Shown here: positions 1-8,566 of the stretch, piece after piece
Layout: each line of letters opens with the position of its first letter
How positions within the stretch are numbered: position 1 is the first letter of the stretch
From: UBA4742 sp963785815
GTDB taxonomy: Bacteria; Actinomycetota; Acidimicrobiia; Acidimicrobiales; Acidimicrobilacustridaceae
Reading direction: 5' to 3'
NCBI GenBank assembly: GCA_963785815.1
Contig: CAWAWN010000003.1
Span: 806,001 to 870,000 of the forward strand
DNA: 64,000 nucleotides
Notes under the pieces: generated by a model
Database searches by the model: none
Told to the model about the DNA's origin: nothing
The model's input: only the letters and a program-made list of their open reading frames with translations
Made by a program: the position numbers and the translations under genes

Positions 1-1170
1 GACTCCGAGATGGCGGCCAACCCGCAGCCGGTGTTCAAGGCGCTGCGCGAGTCCATGCCGGTCATGCGCCTCGAGGAGGGAAGCCACAGCGTGGTGCTGT
101 CCCGCAAGGCCGAGGTCGACGAGGCCTTCCGCCACCCGGAGACCTTCTCGTCCAACATGGACGCGGTCGACCTCCAGAACCACCGGCCGATGATCCCGCT
201 GCAGATCGATCCCCCCGACCACAAGAAGTTCCGCAAGCTGCTCGACCCGATCTTCGCCCCCAAGCAGATGGCCCTGCTGGAGGAGCCCGTCGCCCGGCTG
301 GTCAACGACCTCATCGACGCCTTCATCGACCGGGGAGAGGTGGACTTCGCCACCGGGTTCTCCATCCCCATGCCCTCGCAGGTGTTCCTGACCCTGCTGG
401 GGCTGCCCCTCGACGAGCTGCCCACCTTCCTGAAGATGAAGGACGGCATCATCCGGCCCGAGGTGGTCACCGGTCACCCCTACGGCAGCGACGTCATGCG
501 GGCCTACCAGAAGGAGATCGCCGACTCGGTCTACGACTACTTCAACGCCGTGCTCGACCAGCGCGAGGTCAAGCGGCGCGACGACCTGCTCAGCCGGTTC
601 CTCGACGCCGAGGTGGACGGCGAGCGGCTGACCCGCAACGACATCCTCGACATCAGCTTCCTGTTCCTGATCGCCGGGCTCGACACCGTCACCTCGACCC
701 TCGACTGCATGTTCGCCTACCTGGCCCAGCACCCAGACCAGCGCCAGCAGCTGGTGGACGACCCGTCGATCATCCCGGCGGTGGTGGAGGAGCTGCTGCG
801 GTGGGAGACCCCGGTCATGGGGGTGGCCCGGGTGGCGGTGGCCGACACCGAGCTGGCCGGCTGCCCGGTCCACGCCGGCGACCAGGTGATGGTCATGCTG
901 GGGTCGGCCAACGTGGACGACGCCGAGTGGCCCGACGCCGACGTGGTCCGCTGGGACCGCGAGGTGAACCGCCACCTGGCCTTCGGGGGCGGCATCCACC
1001 GCTGCCTGGGCTCGCACCTGGCCCGCCTGGAGCTGCGCGTGGCCCTGCGGGAGTGGCATCAGCGCATCCCTGACTACCGGGTGGCCGACGGGCACACGCT
1101 GACCTACACGGGCGGCATCCGCTCCATCGACCACTTCCCCATGGTCTTCACCGCCGCGGAGCCGGTGTGA
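1..1170 (+). CDS. cytochrome P450, 5' end cut by window
   Basis: Haem-thiolate monooxygenase of the soluble bacterial P450 type; substrate unknown. The frame is open from base 1 and the first ATG (base 10) already lies inside the usual N-terminal region, so the true start is upstream. Counting from that ATG, the I-helix oxygen-binding motif AGLDT is at 222-226, the K-helix ExxR (ELLR) at 261-264, and the haem loop FGGGIHRCLG at 325-334 with Cys332 as axial ligand. Its stop overlaps the start of the next gene by GTGA, so P450 and SDR are probably co-translated. Electron partners (ferredoxin, reductase) are not visible in the window. Family is certain; role in lipid, steroid or xenobiotic oxidation is inferred from neighbours only. 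Confidence 0.95.
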   Translation, partial: DSEMAANPQPVFKALRESMPVMRLEEGSHSVVLSRKAEVDEAFRHPETFSSNMDAVDLQNHRPMIPLQIDPPDHKKFRKLLDPIFAPKQMALLEEPVARLVNDLIDAFIDRGEVDFATGFSIPMPSQVFLTLLGLPLDELPTFLKMKDGIIRPEVVTGHPYGSDVMRAYQKEIADSVYDYFNAVLDQREVKRRDDLLSRFLDAEVDGERLTRNDILDISFLFLIAGLDTVTSTLDCMFAYLAQHPDQRQQLVDDPSIIPAVVEELLRWETPVMGVARVAVADTELAGCPVHAGDQVMVMLGSANVDDAEWPDADVVRWDREVNRHLAFGGGIHRCLGSHLARLELRVALREWHQRIPDYRVADGHTLTYTGGIRSIDHFPMVFTAAEPV

Positions 1171-1994
1171 CCCTCGATCCGGGTGCCGCCCGCCTCGACG
1201 GCCGGCTGGCCGTGGTCACCGGCGGGGGGTCGGGCATCGGGCGGGGGATCGCCAAGGGCCTGGCGGCGTTCGGGGCCCGGGTGGCCATCTGGGAGCGCGA
1301 CCCGGACACGGCGGCCGCGGCCGCGGCCGAGGTGGCCGACGCCGGTGGGACCAGCCTGGGGCTGACCGTGGACGTGCGGGACGGCCAGCAGGTGACCGCC
1401 GCGCTGGCCACCACGGCGTCCGGGCTGGGACCGGTGGACATCCTGGTCAACAACGCCGGTGGGGTGTTCCGGGCCCCGCTGCTGGAGACCTCGGAGAACG
1501 GGATCGACGCCCTCTACCGGGCCAACCTGCGCCACGTCATCGTGTGCACCCAGCAGGTGGCCCGGTCCATGGTGGCCGACGGTCGTCCGGGCAGCATCAT
1601 GAGCGTGACCTCGATCGAGGGGGTGCGGGCCGCGCCGGGCTTCGCCGCCTACGCCGCGGCCAAGGCCGGGGTGATCAACTTCACCAAGACGGCCGCGCTG
1701 GAGCTGGCGCCCCACGGCATCCGGGTGAACGCCCTGGCCCCGGACTTCACGTGGACCGAGGGCCTGGCCGCCATCATGGGCGGTCCGCCCGGCGGGCCCG
1801 AGTCGGCGCCGATGGTGCCCATGGACCGGGTGGGCCACGTGGACGAGATGGCCGGCGCGGCCGTGTTCCTGGCCTCGGACCTCTCGAGCTACGTGACCGG
1901 CCAGACGCTGCACGTGGACGGCGGCACCCATGCGGCGGGCGGCTGGTACCACGCCCCCGACACCGGCGAGTACGTCCTCGGCCCAACCCCCTAG
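1167..1994 (+). CDS. SDR family NAD(P)-dependent oxidoreductase
   Basis: Classical short-chain dehydrogenase of 275 residues with GTG start inside the P450 stop (GTGA overlap). The Rossmann motif TGGGSGIG lies at 18-25, NNAG at 95-98, and the catalytic YxxxK as Tyr162/Lys166, with a Ser-rich strand near 144-149. It would oxidise or reduce a carbonyl/alcohol. Translational coupling suggests it acts on the alcohol made by the P450. The C-terminal ~30 residues are an extension past the usual VDGG end. Substrate cannot be told from sequence. The stop lies 3 bp before a dispersed palindromic element. Confidence 0.93.
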   Translation: MTLDPGAARLDGRLAVVTGGGSGIGRGIAKGLAAFGARVAIWERDPDTAAAAAAEVADAGGTSLGLTVDVRDGQQVTAALATTASGLGPVDILVNNAGGVFRAPLLETSENGIDALYRANLRHVIVCTQQVARSMVADGRPGSIMSVTSIEGVRAAPGFAAYAAAKAGVINFTKTAALELAPHGIRVNALAPDFTWTEGLAAIMGGPPGGPESAPMVPMDRVGHVDEMAGAAVFLASDLSSYVTGQTLHVDGGTHAAGGWYHAPDTGEYVLGPTP

Positions 1995-1996
1995 GC

Positions 1997-2048
1997 GAAA
2001 CTGGGCATCTTTGGCTGAGCCTTTTCGCGCATTTCAGCGGCCAGTATT
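1997..2048 (+). repeat. dispersed palindromic element, copy A
   Basis: About 52 bp beginning AAACTGGGCATCTTTGGCTG, with TCGCGCATTTC in the middle and ending CCAGTATTT. The outer ends are inverted (AAACTGG against CCAGT(A)TTT). It lies between two convergent genes, starting 3 bp after the SDR stop and supplying the last codons and stop of the opposite LLM gene. Related copies are at 2942, 34766, 35762 and 60725. Confidence 0.8.
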
Positions 2049-2921
2049 TGAGCGTGGGGTGAGGTGGACGGCTCCGGCGGCCCGGGCCAGGACCGAGATG
2101 TGCGCGTCCACGTCGGGCAGTCCCGCCTTCATGGTGTTGAGGGTCAGGTGGGTGGCCCCGGCGGCTCGCCAACCGTCCACCCGTTCGGCCACCACCTCGG
2201 GGCGGCTCGAACCCATGGTGAGTCGACCTTCCAAGCCGATGCTGGTCGGGTCGCGGCCGACGGCCCGGGCGGCCTCGTCCAGGATGGCTCGGGCCGCGTC
2301 CAGCTCGGGGCCCGGGTACATCATCGGGAACCAGCCGTCCGCCAGGCGCCCGGCCCGGCGGAAGGCCGGCGCCGAGGCGCAGCCCAACCAGATGGGGATC
2401 GGACGCTGGATCGGGAGTGGAGCCAGGCCGGCGCCCACGATCTGGTCGTGGTCGCCCTCGAAGGTCACGCTCCGCTCGGTCCACAGGCGCCGGAGCAGTC
2501 CGATCTGCTCGTCCTCGCGCCCACCGCGGGTGGTGAAGTCCTGGCCCAGCGCGTCGTACTCGACGCGGTTCCACCCCACGCCCACGCCGAGGCGGAAGTT
2601 GCCGCCGGTGAGCAGGTCGACCTCGGCTGCCTGCTTGGCCACCAGGGCGGTCTGGCGCTGGGGGAGGATCAGGATGCCGGTGACCAGCTCGATCGGGGTG
2701 AGGGCGGCCAGGAAGCCGAACAGCACGAAGGGCTCGTGGAAGGTGGTGTCCACGTCGTAGGGGCCGTCCCAACCGGTGTGGACGGCGGGGTCGGCGCCCA
2801 GCACGTGGTCGTACACGAGCAGGTGGTCGTAGCCCAGCTCGGTCACGGCCTGGGCGTAGGCCCGCACCGCTCCAGGATCGCTCCCGAGCTCGGTCTGGGG
2901 GAACACCACTCCGATGCGCAT
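2034..2921 (-). CDS. LLM class (F420-type) oxidoreductase
   Basis: Luciferase-like monooxygenase family protein of 295 residues. The N-terminus MRIGVVFPQTE and segments such as LVTGILILPQRQTALVAKQ and the GVGWNRVEY region are typical of the actinobacterial F420-dependent group. Conserved residues give the TIM barrel fold; cofactor F420 or FMN is inferred. I chose ATG at 2921; the frame stays open to 3017, but the extra segment is encoded by dispersed repeat copy B. The last codons and stop come from copy A, so the C-terminus has been set by the repeat. It stands alone, divergent from the MDR gene. Substrate unknown. Confidence 0.9.
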   Translation of the reverse strand: MRIGVVFPQTELGSDPGAVRAYAQAVTELGYDHLLVYDHVLGADPAVHTGWDGPYDVDTTFHEPFVLFGFLAALTPIELVTGILILPQRQTALVAKQAAEVDLLTGGNFRLGVGVGWNRVEYDALGQDFTTRGGREDEQIGLLRRLWTERSVTFEGDHDQIVGAGLAPLPIQRPIPIWLGCASAPAFRRAGRLADGWFPMMYPGPELDAARAILDEAARAVGRDPTSIGLEGRLTMGSSRPEVVAERVDGWRAAGATHLTLNTMKAGLPDVDAHISVLARAAGAVHLTPRSNTGR

Positions 2922-2941
2922 GGTCGGCTCGTCCCTTCTCG

Positions 2942-2991
2942 AATCTGGGCGGGGTTCTGCGCGAAGACGCACAGCCGAAGATGCCCAGTTT
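2942..2991 (-). repeat. dispersed palindromic element, copy B
   Basis: Read on the minus strand it starts AAACTGGGCATCTTCGGCTG, contains TCTTCGCGCA and ends near CCCAGATT. It occupies the divergent intergenic region between the LLM and MDR genes. A G-rich tract and the -10 box TAGGTT of the MDR gene follow directly on the plus strand; the same arrangement occurs at copy D. Confidence 0.8.
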
Positions 2992-3002
2992 GCCGGGGGG
3001 CG

Positions 3003-3008
3003 TAGGTT
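3003..3008 (+). promoter_or_regulatory. -10 box of leaderless MDR gene
   Basis: TAGGTT followed by 7 nt and then the ATG at 3016, the spacing expected when transcription starts at the start codon. It lies just after repeat copy B. Confidence 0.5.
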
Positions 3009-3015
3009 TGCGGGC

Positions 3016-3981
3016 ATGTTCGCCGCCTACGCCGACGCCCCGAACCCCGACGACCCCCTGGCCGCGCTGCGCCTGGGCGAGCGCCCCGAGCCGGTGGTGC
3101 CGCCCGGCTGGGTCCGGGTGGCGGTGCGGGCGGCCAGCGTGAACCTGCACGACCTGTGGACGCTGCGCGGGGTGGGGATCCACCCCGACGCCTTCCCCAT
3201 GATCCTGGGATGCGATGCCGCCGGTGTGCTCGACGACGGCGCCGAGGTGGTGGTGCACTCGGTGATCAGCTCGGACGAGTGGCGCGGTGACGAGACCCTG
3301 GATCCTGAGCGGTCGCTGCTCAGCGAGCGCCACCAGGGCACCTTCGCCGAGCACGTCATCGTGCCGGCCCGCAACGTGGTGCCCAAGCCGCCCGCGCTGA
3401 GCTTCGCCCAGGCGGCCTGCCTGCCCACGGCCTGGCTCACCGCCTATCGCATGTTGTTCGTGAAGTCAGGTTTGCGTCCGGGCCAGACCATGCTGGTGCA
3501 GGGGGCGTCGGGGGGCGTGTCCACCGCCCTGGTGGCGCTGGGCCACGCGGCCGGCATGCGGGTTTGGGTCACCGGGCGTCACGCCGAGAAGCGGGCGCTG
3601 GCCCTGCGGCTGGGGGCGGACGAGGCCTTCGAGTCGGGAGCCCGGCTGCCCGAGCGCGTCGACGCCGTGTTCGAGACGGTGGGGCAGGCCACCTGGTCCC
3701 ACTCGCTCAAGGCCGTGCGGCCGGGCGGGGTGGTGGTGGTCTCGGGCGCCACCACCGGCGACGCCACCGCGGCCGAGCTGCAGCGCATCTTCTTCCTGCA
3801 GCTGTCGGTGATCGGCTCCACCATGGGCACCCGGGCCGAGCTGACCGACCTGCTCGACTTCTGCGCCCGGACCGGGGTGGGACCCCACATCGGCGCCGAG
3901 CTGCCCCTGGCCGAGGCCGCTCAGGCCCTGGCCACCATGCTGGCCGGCGAGACCTCGGGCAAGCTCGTGCTCACCGTCTGA
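3016..3981 (+). CDS. MDR family quinone/enone reductase-like protein
   Basis: Medium-chain dehydrogenase/reductase of 321 residues. The N-terminal GroES-like part contains GWVRVAVRAASVNLHDLW and LGCDAAGVL; the NADPH Rossmann fold begins at the VQGASGGVSTALVALG segment. The four-Cys structural zinc lobe of true alcohol dehydrogenases is absent, which fits quinone oxidoreductase or enoyl reductase types. The start at 3016 is backed by the -10 box 7 nt upstream; a longer frame upstream is repeat-encoded. It converges on the acyl-CoA synthetase, with a strong hairpin between. Exact substrate unknown. Confidence 0.9.
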   Translation: MFAAYADAPNPDDPLAALRLGERPEPVVPPGWVRVAVRAASVNLHDLWTLRGVGIHPDAFPMILGCDAAGVLDDGAEVVVHSVISSDEWRGDETLDPERSLLSERHQGTFAEHVIVPARNVVPKPPALSFAQAACLPTAWLTAYRMLFVKSGLRPGQTMLVQGASGGVSTALVALGHAAGMRVWVTGRHAEKRALALRLGADEAFESGARLPERVDAVFETVGQATWSHSLKAVRPGGVVVVSGATTGDATAAELQRIFFLQLSVIGSTMGTRAELTDLLDFCARTGVGPHIGAELPLAEAAQALATMLAGETSGKLVLTV

Positions 3982-3991
3982 CCTCTGCTCG

Positions 3992-4038
3992 AAATCAGTG
4001 CACATGTCGCGGTACAGGCGCGACAGGTGCACAGATTT
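3992..4038. terminator. 20-bp-arm hairpin between convergent genes
   Basis: Left arm 3992-4011 and right arm 4019-4038 pair over 20 bp with two mismatches around a 7-nt loop. It starts 11 bp after the MDR stop and probably acts as a bidirectional terminator. Its right flank (ATTTGCGGG followed by a G-run) matches the flank of the dispersed elements at 2942, 34766 and 35762, so it may be a divergent member of that family. Confidence 0.65.
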
Positions 4039-4078
4039 GCGGGTGGGGGGCGTCGGGGCTTGCCGACCAGAGAGCGAA

Positions 4079-4192
4079 GGAGGTGCGCCGACAGGCGCAC
4101 CGACCCCATGAGGTCGGTCGGTGTCCGACCGCAGCGCCGCGAGGATCGGAGAAGCCTCTCGTGCACCCCCCGTGCCTATCGGCGCGGGTCCT
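4079..4192 (+). repeat. 114-bp structured repeat, copy 1
   Basis: Nearly identical (a handful of differences by eye) to 40821-40934 in opposite orientation. It contains successive hairpins: GGTGCGCC/GGCGCACC (4082-4089/4094-4101), a CCGACC/GGTCGG pair just after it, and CGGTCGG/CCGACCG (4115-4121/4125-4131). It overlaps the 3' end of the acyl-CoA synthetase and provides its last codons and TAG stop. No convincing ORF lies in it. Confidence 0.85.
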
Positions 4193-5759
4193 GAGGGAGT
4201 CGATCTCGTTGGACCTTGCCCAGGGCGTTGCGGGGGAGGGCCTCGACCGCCTGCACCCGACGGGGGCGTCGGTAGGCGACCAGGCGCTCGGCGCACCAGG
4301 GCCCGAGGGCGTCGACCACGGCCACGGGATCGGCGTGCGGATCGATCTCGATCCACGCGCCCACGATCTCGCCCCACTGCTCGTCGGGGATGCCGGCCAC
4401 CGCCGCGTCGACCACGCCCGGACAGGTGCGCAGCACCTCCTCGATCTCGGCCGGGTAGACGTTGTAGCCGCCGGTGATGATCAGGTCCTTGGACCGGCCC
4501 ACGATGGACAGGTAGCCGTGGTCGTCGAGCTGGCCGACGTCGCCGGTGCGGAACCAGCCATCCGCGGTGAAGGCCGCGGCGTTGGCCTCGGGGTCGCCGA
4601 GGTAGCCGCCGAACACGTTGGGGCCTCGCACCTGGATCTCGTCGGTCTCGGGATCCAGGCGCAGGTCGACGCCGGGCAGCGGTCGGCCCACCGAGCCGGG
4701 CCGACGCTCGCCGTCGGCCGGGTCCAGCGGGTTGGAGGTGAGCATCACCGTCTCGGTCATGCCGTAGCGCTCGAGCACCACCTGGCCGGTGGTCTGGCGG
4801 ACGCGCTGGTGCAGCGCGGCGCTCAGCGGCGCCGAGCCCGACACGCAGAGCCGCAGGTGGGTCAGCCGCTCCACCCCCGGGGTGTCCACCAGACGGGCAT
4901 ACATGGTGGGCACGCCGAAGAACATGGTCGACCTCGGTCGGGCGGCGGACGCCACGATCGCCTCGGGATCGAAGCGCTCGAACAGCTCCACCGACGCGCC
5001 GGCCAGCAGGGTGCCGTGGATGCCCACGCCCAGGCCGTGCATGTGGAACAGGGGCAGCGCGAGCAGCAGGCAGTCCTCGGGCGTCCAGGCCCAGGCCCGG
5101 CGCAGGGCCTCGGCGCCGGCCAGCAGGTTGGCGTGGGTGAGGGGCACGCCTTTGGGTCGTCCGGTGGTCCCCGACGTGAAGGCCAGCAGGGCCACGTCCC
5201 CGGGTCGAGATCGGTCGATCGACCCATCGGTCGGGCCGGTGGCCGCGGTCCCCGGCTCGTCGGGCCCCCCGACGGCGTCCACGAACCCGTCCACCGTCTC
5301 CTCGTACGAGAGCGGGCCGCCGTTGGCCCCCCACTCGTAGGCCCAGGACACGAGCGGGTGGTCGGTTGCGAGGGCGGGATCGCCTTCGGCCACCACGGCT
5401 CGGGGCGTCGCGGCGTCGAGCACCGCGTCGAACTCGGACCGGGTCAGGGCGGGGTTGACCGGCACCACCGTGAGCCCCGCCCGCAGCGCGGCCACGTGGA
5501 CCACCACCAGGGCCGTGTTGGTGGCCCCCGACACCACGATCCGGTCGCCGGGTTCGAGCCCCGCGGCGCGCAGGCCGGACGCGCCGCGGCGGGTCAACTC
5601 GTCGAGCTGTCGGTTGGGGATCGCGCCCCAGCCGCCGTCGGCCACCGCGGGGTCGTCGGGGGCGTCGCGCCAGCGTGCGGCCCACGCCCGGGGCAGGGTG
5701 CCCTCGGCCAGCAGGTCGTGCGCCGCGTCGTCACCGGGCGCTCCGGCGTCCACGTCCAC
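4176..5759 (-). CDS. AMP-binding acyl-CoA synthetase
   Basis: ANL superfamily ligase of 527 residues that activates a carboxylic acid with ATP and CoA. The P-loop TSGTTGRPKG is at 195-204, followed by YGMTET, GWFRTGD, the hinge GRSKDLIITGGYNVYP and the C-terminal lysine motif NALGKVQ. GTG start at 5759 sits 6 nt after a -10 TACGGT (5766-5771, minus strand), so the mRNA looks leaderless. The stop codon falls inside repeat copy 1. The nearby thiolase and P450 suggest fatty or steroid side-chain acid catabolism, but the acid cannot be named. Confidence 0.94.
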   Translation of the reverse strand: MDVDAGAPGDDAAHDLLAEGTLPRAWAARWRDAPDDPAVADGGWGAIPNRQLDELTRRGASGLRAAGLEPGDRIVVSGATNTALVVVHVAALRAGLTVVPVNPALTRSEFDAVLDAATPRAVVAEGDPALATDHPLVSWAYEWGANGGPLSYEETVDGFVDAVGGPDEPGTAATGPTDGSIDRSRPGDVALLAFTSGTTGRPKGVPLTHANLLAGAEALRRAWAWTPEDCLLLALPLFHMHGLGVGIHGTLLAGASVELFERFDPEAIVASAARPRSTMFFGVPTMYARLVDTPGVERLTHLRLCVSGSAPLSAALHQRVRQTTGQVVLERYGMTETVMLTSNPLDPADGERRPGSVGRPLPGVDLRLDPETDEIQVRGPNVFGGYLGDPEANAAAFTADGWFRTGDVGQLDDHGYLSIVGRSKDLIITGGYNVYPAEIEEVLRTCPGVVDAAVAGIPDEQWGEIVGAWIEIDPHADPVAVVDALGPWCAERLVAYRRPRRVQAVEALPRNALGKVQRDRLPQDPRR

Positions 5760-5844
5760 GGGCGCACCGTAGCGGGGGGCGGATTGTCGGGCCGTGGGAC
5801 CTGCTCGCTATCGTGGCCCCCAGCCGAGCTCTAGAGGGGGGCCG

Positions 5845-6243
5845 ATGGCCGACCAGATCCCGTTCGTCGACTACCTGGTGCTGGGCGACGACCCGCACCT
5901 GGTGGCCCACGTGTGCACCAGCTGCGGGGCGCACTTCTTCGACCGCCGCAACGCCTGCGCCTCCTGCGGGGCGCGGGAGTTCACCGACCAGGCGGTGTCG
6001 ACCACCGGTGAGGTGCGGGCCTTCACCATCGTGGCCTTCGCGGCTCCCGGCGTCCCCGTCCCGTTCGTGGCCGCCGTCATCGACTGCGACGGCGTGAGCG
6101 TGCGGGGCAACGTCATCAACGTCGAGCCCGATCCCGAGCACGTGACGCTGGGCATGAAGGTCCGCCTGGCCACCTACTCGCTCGGTACCGACGAGAACGG
6201 CACCGAGGCCATCGGCTTCGGCTTCGAACCCCTGGGAGGTTGA
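5845..6243 (+). CDS. DUF35 / OB-fold zinc-ribbon acyl-CoA-associated protein
   Basis: 132-residue protein with a rubredoxin-like zinc ribbon made by CTSC and CASC cysteine pairs around residues 27-45, followed by an OB-fold. In this family the protein partners a thiolase or hydroxymethylglutaryl-type enzyme and channels CoA substrates. That fits exactly here: the thiolase starts 2 bp downstream. ATG at 5845 is preceded by an AG-rich ribosome site; the frame opens earlier (5794), but that part does not look like the family. A -10 candidate TATCGT lies at 5809-5814. Confidence 0.9.
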   Translation: MADQIPFVDYLVLGDDPHLVAHVCTSCGAHFFDRRNACASCGAREFTDQAVSTTGEVRAFTIVAFAAPGVPVPFVAAVIDCDGVSVRGNVINVEPDPEHVTLGMKVRLATYSLGTDENGTEAIGFGFEPLGG

Positions 6244-6245
6244 CC

Positions 6246-7451
6246 ATGGCGTCAGACGATCTCTGGATCCTCGGCATCCACATGACCAAGTTCGGCAAGC
6301 ACCCCGACCAGGACGTGGTCGACCTGGCCGCCGAGGCCGCGCTGGCTGCCCTGGACGACGGTGGCGTGACCATCCAGGACATGGGCGTGCTGGCCGCCGG
6401 CAACCTGATGAACGCGGCGGCCGGGATCGGCCAGCAGCTGCAGAAGCAGATCGGCCAGACCGGCATCCCGGTGTACAACGTGGCCAACGCCTGCGCCACG
6501 GGGGCCACGGCCCTGCGCACCGCGGCCCTGGCCGTCAAGGCCGGCGAGGCCGACATGGGCCTGGCCGTGGGGGTGGAGAAGCTGTCGGGCGCCGGCCTGC
6601 TGGCCGGCGGCGCTCGCAAGGGCGACTCCGACGAGTGGACGCCTTCGGGCCGCTACGGCGCGGTGGCGCCGGTCGACGGCCGCATCGGCACCGAGACCAT
6701 GCCGGGGGTGTTCGCCCAGATCGGCATGGAGTACGGCCACCGCTACGGCGGCACCAGCTTCGAGCTGTTCGCCAAGATCAGCGAGAAGAACCACGCCCAC
6801 TCCACGCTGAACCCGCTGGCCGCCTACACCAAGAAGATGACCCTCGAGCAGATCATGGGCGACGTGATGATCGCGTATCCCAACACCCGCCCCATGTGCT
6901 CGGCCAACTGCGACGGCGCGGCGGCGGCGGTGGTGGTGAGCGGGGCCAAGCTCAAGACCCTCTCGCTCGAGCAGCAGCGCCGGGCGGTGAAGGTGTCGGC
7001 CTCGATCCTGACCTCCGACCCGTGGGAGGAGGCCTGCCAGATCCTGCCCGACGTGAACACCCTGACCCGCAACGCCGCGGCCCAGGCCTACGAGCAGGCC
7101 GGCGTCGGCCCCGAGGACCTCGACCTGGTGGAGCTGCACGACTGCTTCGCCACCGCCGAGCTGGTCCACTACGACAACCTGGGGCTGTGCGAGCCCGGGG
7201 GCGCCGTCGACTTCTTCAACTCGGGCGCCAGCTGGCGCGACGGCAAGACGCCGGTCAACGTGTCGGGCGGCCTCGAGTCCAAGGGCCACCCCATCGCCGC
7301 CACCGGCATCGCCAACATCTGGGAGGTGTGCCACCACCTCCGGGGCGAGGCCGGCGACCGCCAGATCGAGGGCGCCAAGGTGGGCCTGGCCCATGTGATC
7401 GGCCTGGGCTCGGCCTGCGGCGTGCACATCCTCGAAGCTTCCGGGGTCTGA
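6246..7451 (+). CDS. thiolase / lipid-transfer-type acetyl-CoA acetyltransferase
   Basis: 401-residue thiolase-fold enzyme of the SCP-x/lipid-transfer group. The nucleophile is Cys83 in NACATGATALR; HDCFATAEL and GGLESKGHPIAATG give the remaining active-site His/Cys-like loops. It is expected to cleave or form a carbon-carbon bond on acyl-CoA, acting with the DUF35 protein just upstream. ATG 6246 follows GGGAGG by a few bases; a TTG two codons earlier (6240) is possible but less likely. Such DUF35-thiolase pairs are common in actinobacterial steroid side-chain degradation; that assignment is inference here. Confidence 0.93.
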   Translation: MASDDLWILGIHMTKFGKHPDQDVVDLAAEAALAALDDGGVTIQDMGVLAAGNLMNAAAGIGQQLQKQIGQTGIPVYNVANACATGATALRTAALAVKAGEADMGLAVGVEKLSGAGLLAGGARKGDSDEWTPSGRYGAVAPVDGRIGTETMPGVFAQIGMEYGHRYGGTSFELFAKISEKNHAHSTLNPLAAYTKKMTLEQIMGDVMIAYPNTRPMCSANCDGAAAAVVVSGAKLKTLSLEQQRRAVKVSASILTSDPWEEACQILPDVNTLTRNAAAQAYEQAGVGPEDLDLVELHDCFATAELVHYDNLGLCEPGGAVDFFNSGASWRDGKTPVNVSGGLESKGHPIAATGIANIWEVCHHLRGEAGDRQIEGAKVGLAHVIGLGSACGVHILEASGV

Positions 7452-7466
7452 GCCCGGGTTCTGAGC

Positions 7467-7483
7467 GCGGGGTCTGACCCCGC
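7467..7483. terminator. short GC hairpin after thiolase
   Basis: GCGGGG / CCCCGC around TCTGA, 15 bp past the thiolase stop, without a T-run. A weak terminator candidate. Confidence 0.4.
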
Positions 7484-7485
7484 GG

Positions 7486-7509
7486 CCGGCGACGCGTCGC
7501 CGGTACCCT
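7486..7509 (+). promoter_or_regulatory. perfect 18-bp palindrome abutting -10 box
   Basis: Positions 7486-7503 read CCGGCGACGCGTCGCCGG, a perfect palindrome, directly followed by TACCCT (7504-7509) and, 7 nt later, the ATG of the aldo/keto reductase. The placement in the -10/-35 spacer suggests an operator for a dimeric repressor; no adjacent regulator gene is present. Confidence 0.55.
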
Positions 7510-7516
7510 CCCGAAG

Positions 7517-8494
<978 letters not shown>

Positions 8495-8528
8495 GCGGCC
8501 GACACCCGCCGCCGGGCCCGGAAACCGA

Positions 8529-8547
8529 CTCGGGTCGAACCCCCGAG
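8529..8547. terminator. hairpin before PPOX gene
   Basis: CTCGGG (8529-8534) pairs with CCCGAG (8542-8547), downstream of the aldo/keto reductase stop and just before the next -10 box. No T-run. Confidence 0.35.
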
Positions 8548-8553
8548 GCGCCG

Positions 8554-8559
8554 TAGGGT
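8554..8559 (+). promoter_or_regulatory. -10 box of leaderless PPOX gene
   Basis: TAGGGT followed by 7 nt and ATG 8567. Confidence 0.5.
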
Positions 8560-8566
8560 CGGCGCC

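Noticed and set aside
2922..3017. N-terminal extension of the LLM oxidoreductase
   Set aside because: The added residues are encoded by palindromic copy B and precede a normal family start at 2921.
3466..5685. Long minus-strand ORF over the MDR and acyl-CoA synthetase genes
   Set aside because: Arg/Pro/Gly-rich translation with no domain; it is a frame shadow caused by high GC at third positions. The same applies to the many 200-900 codon frames opposite real genes.
6240..6245. TTG start for the thiolase
   Set aside because: ATG at 6246 is better spaced from GGGAGG and matches the family start.
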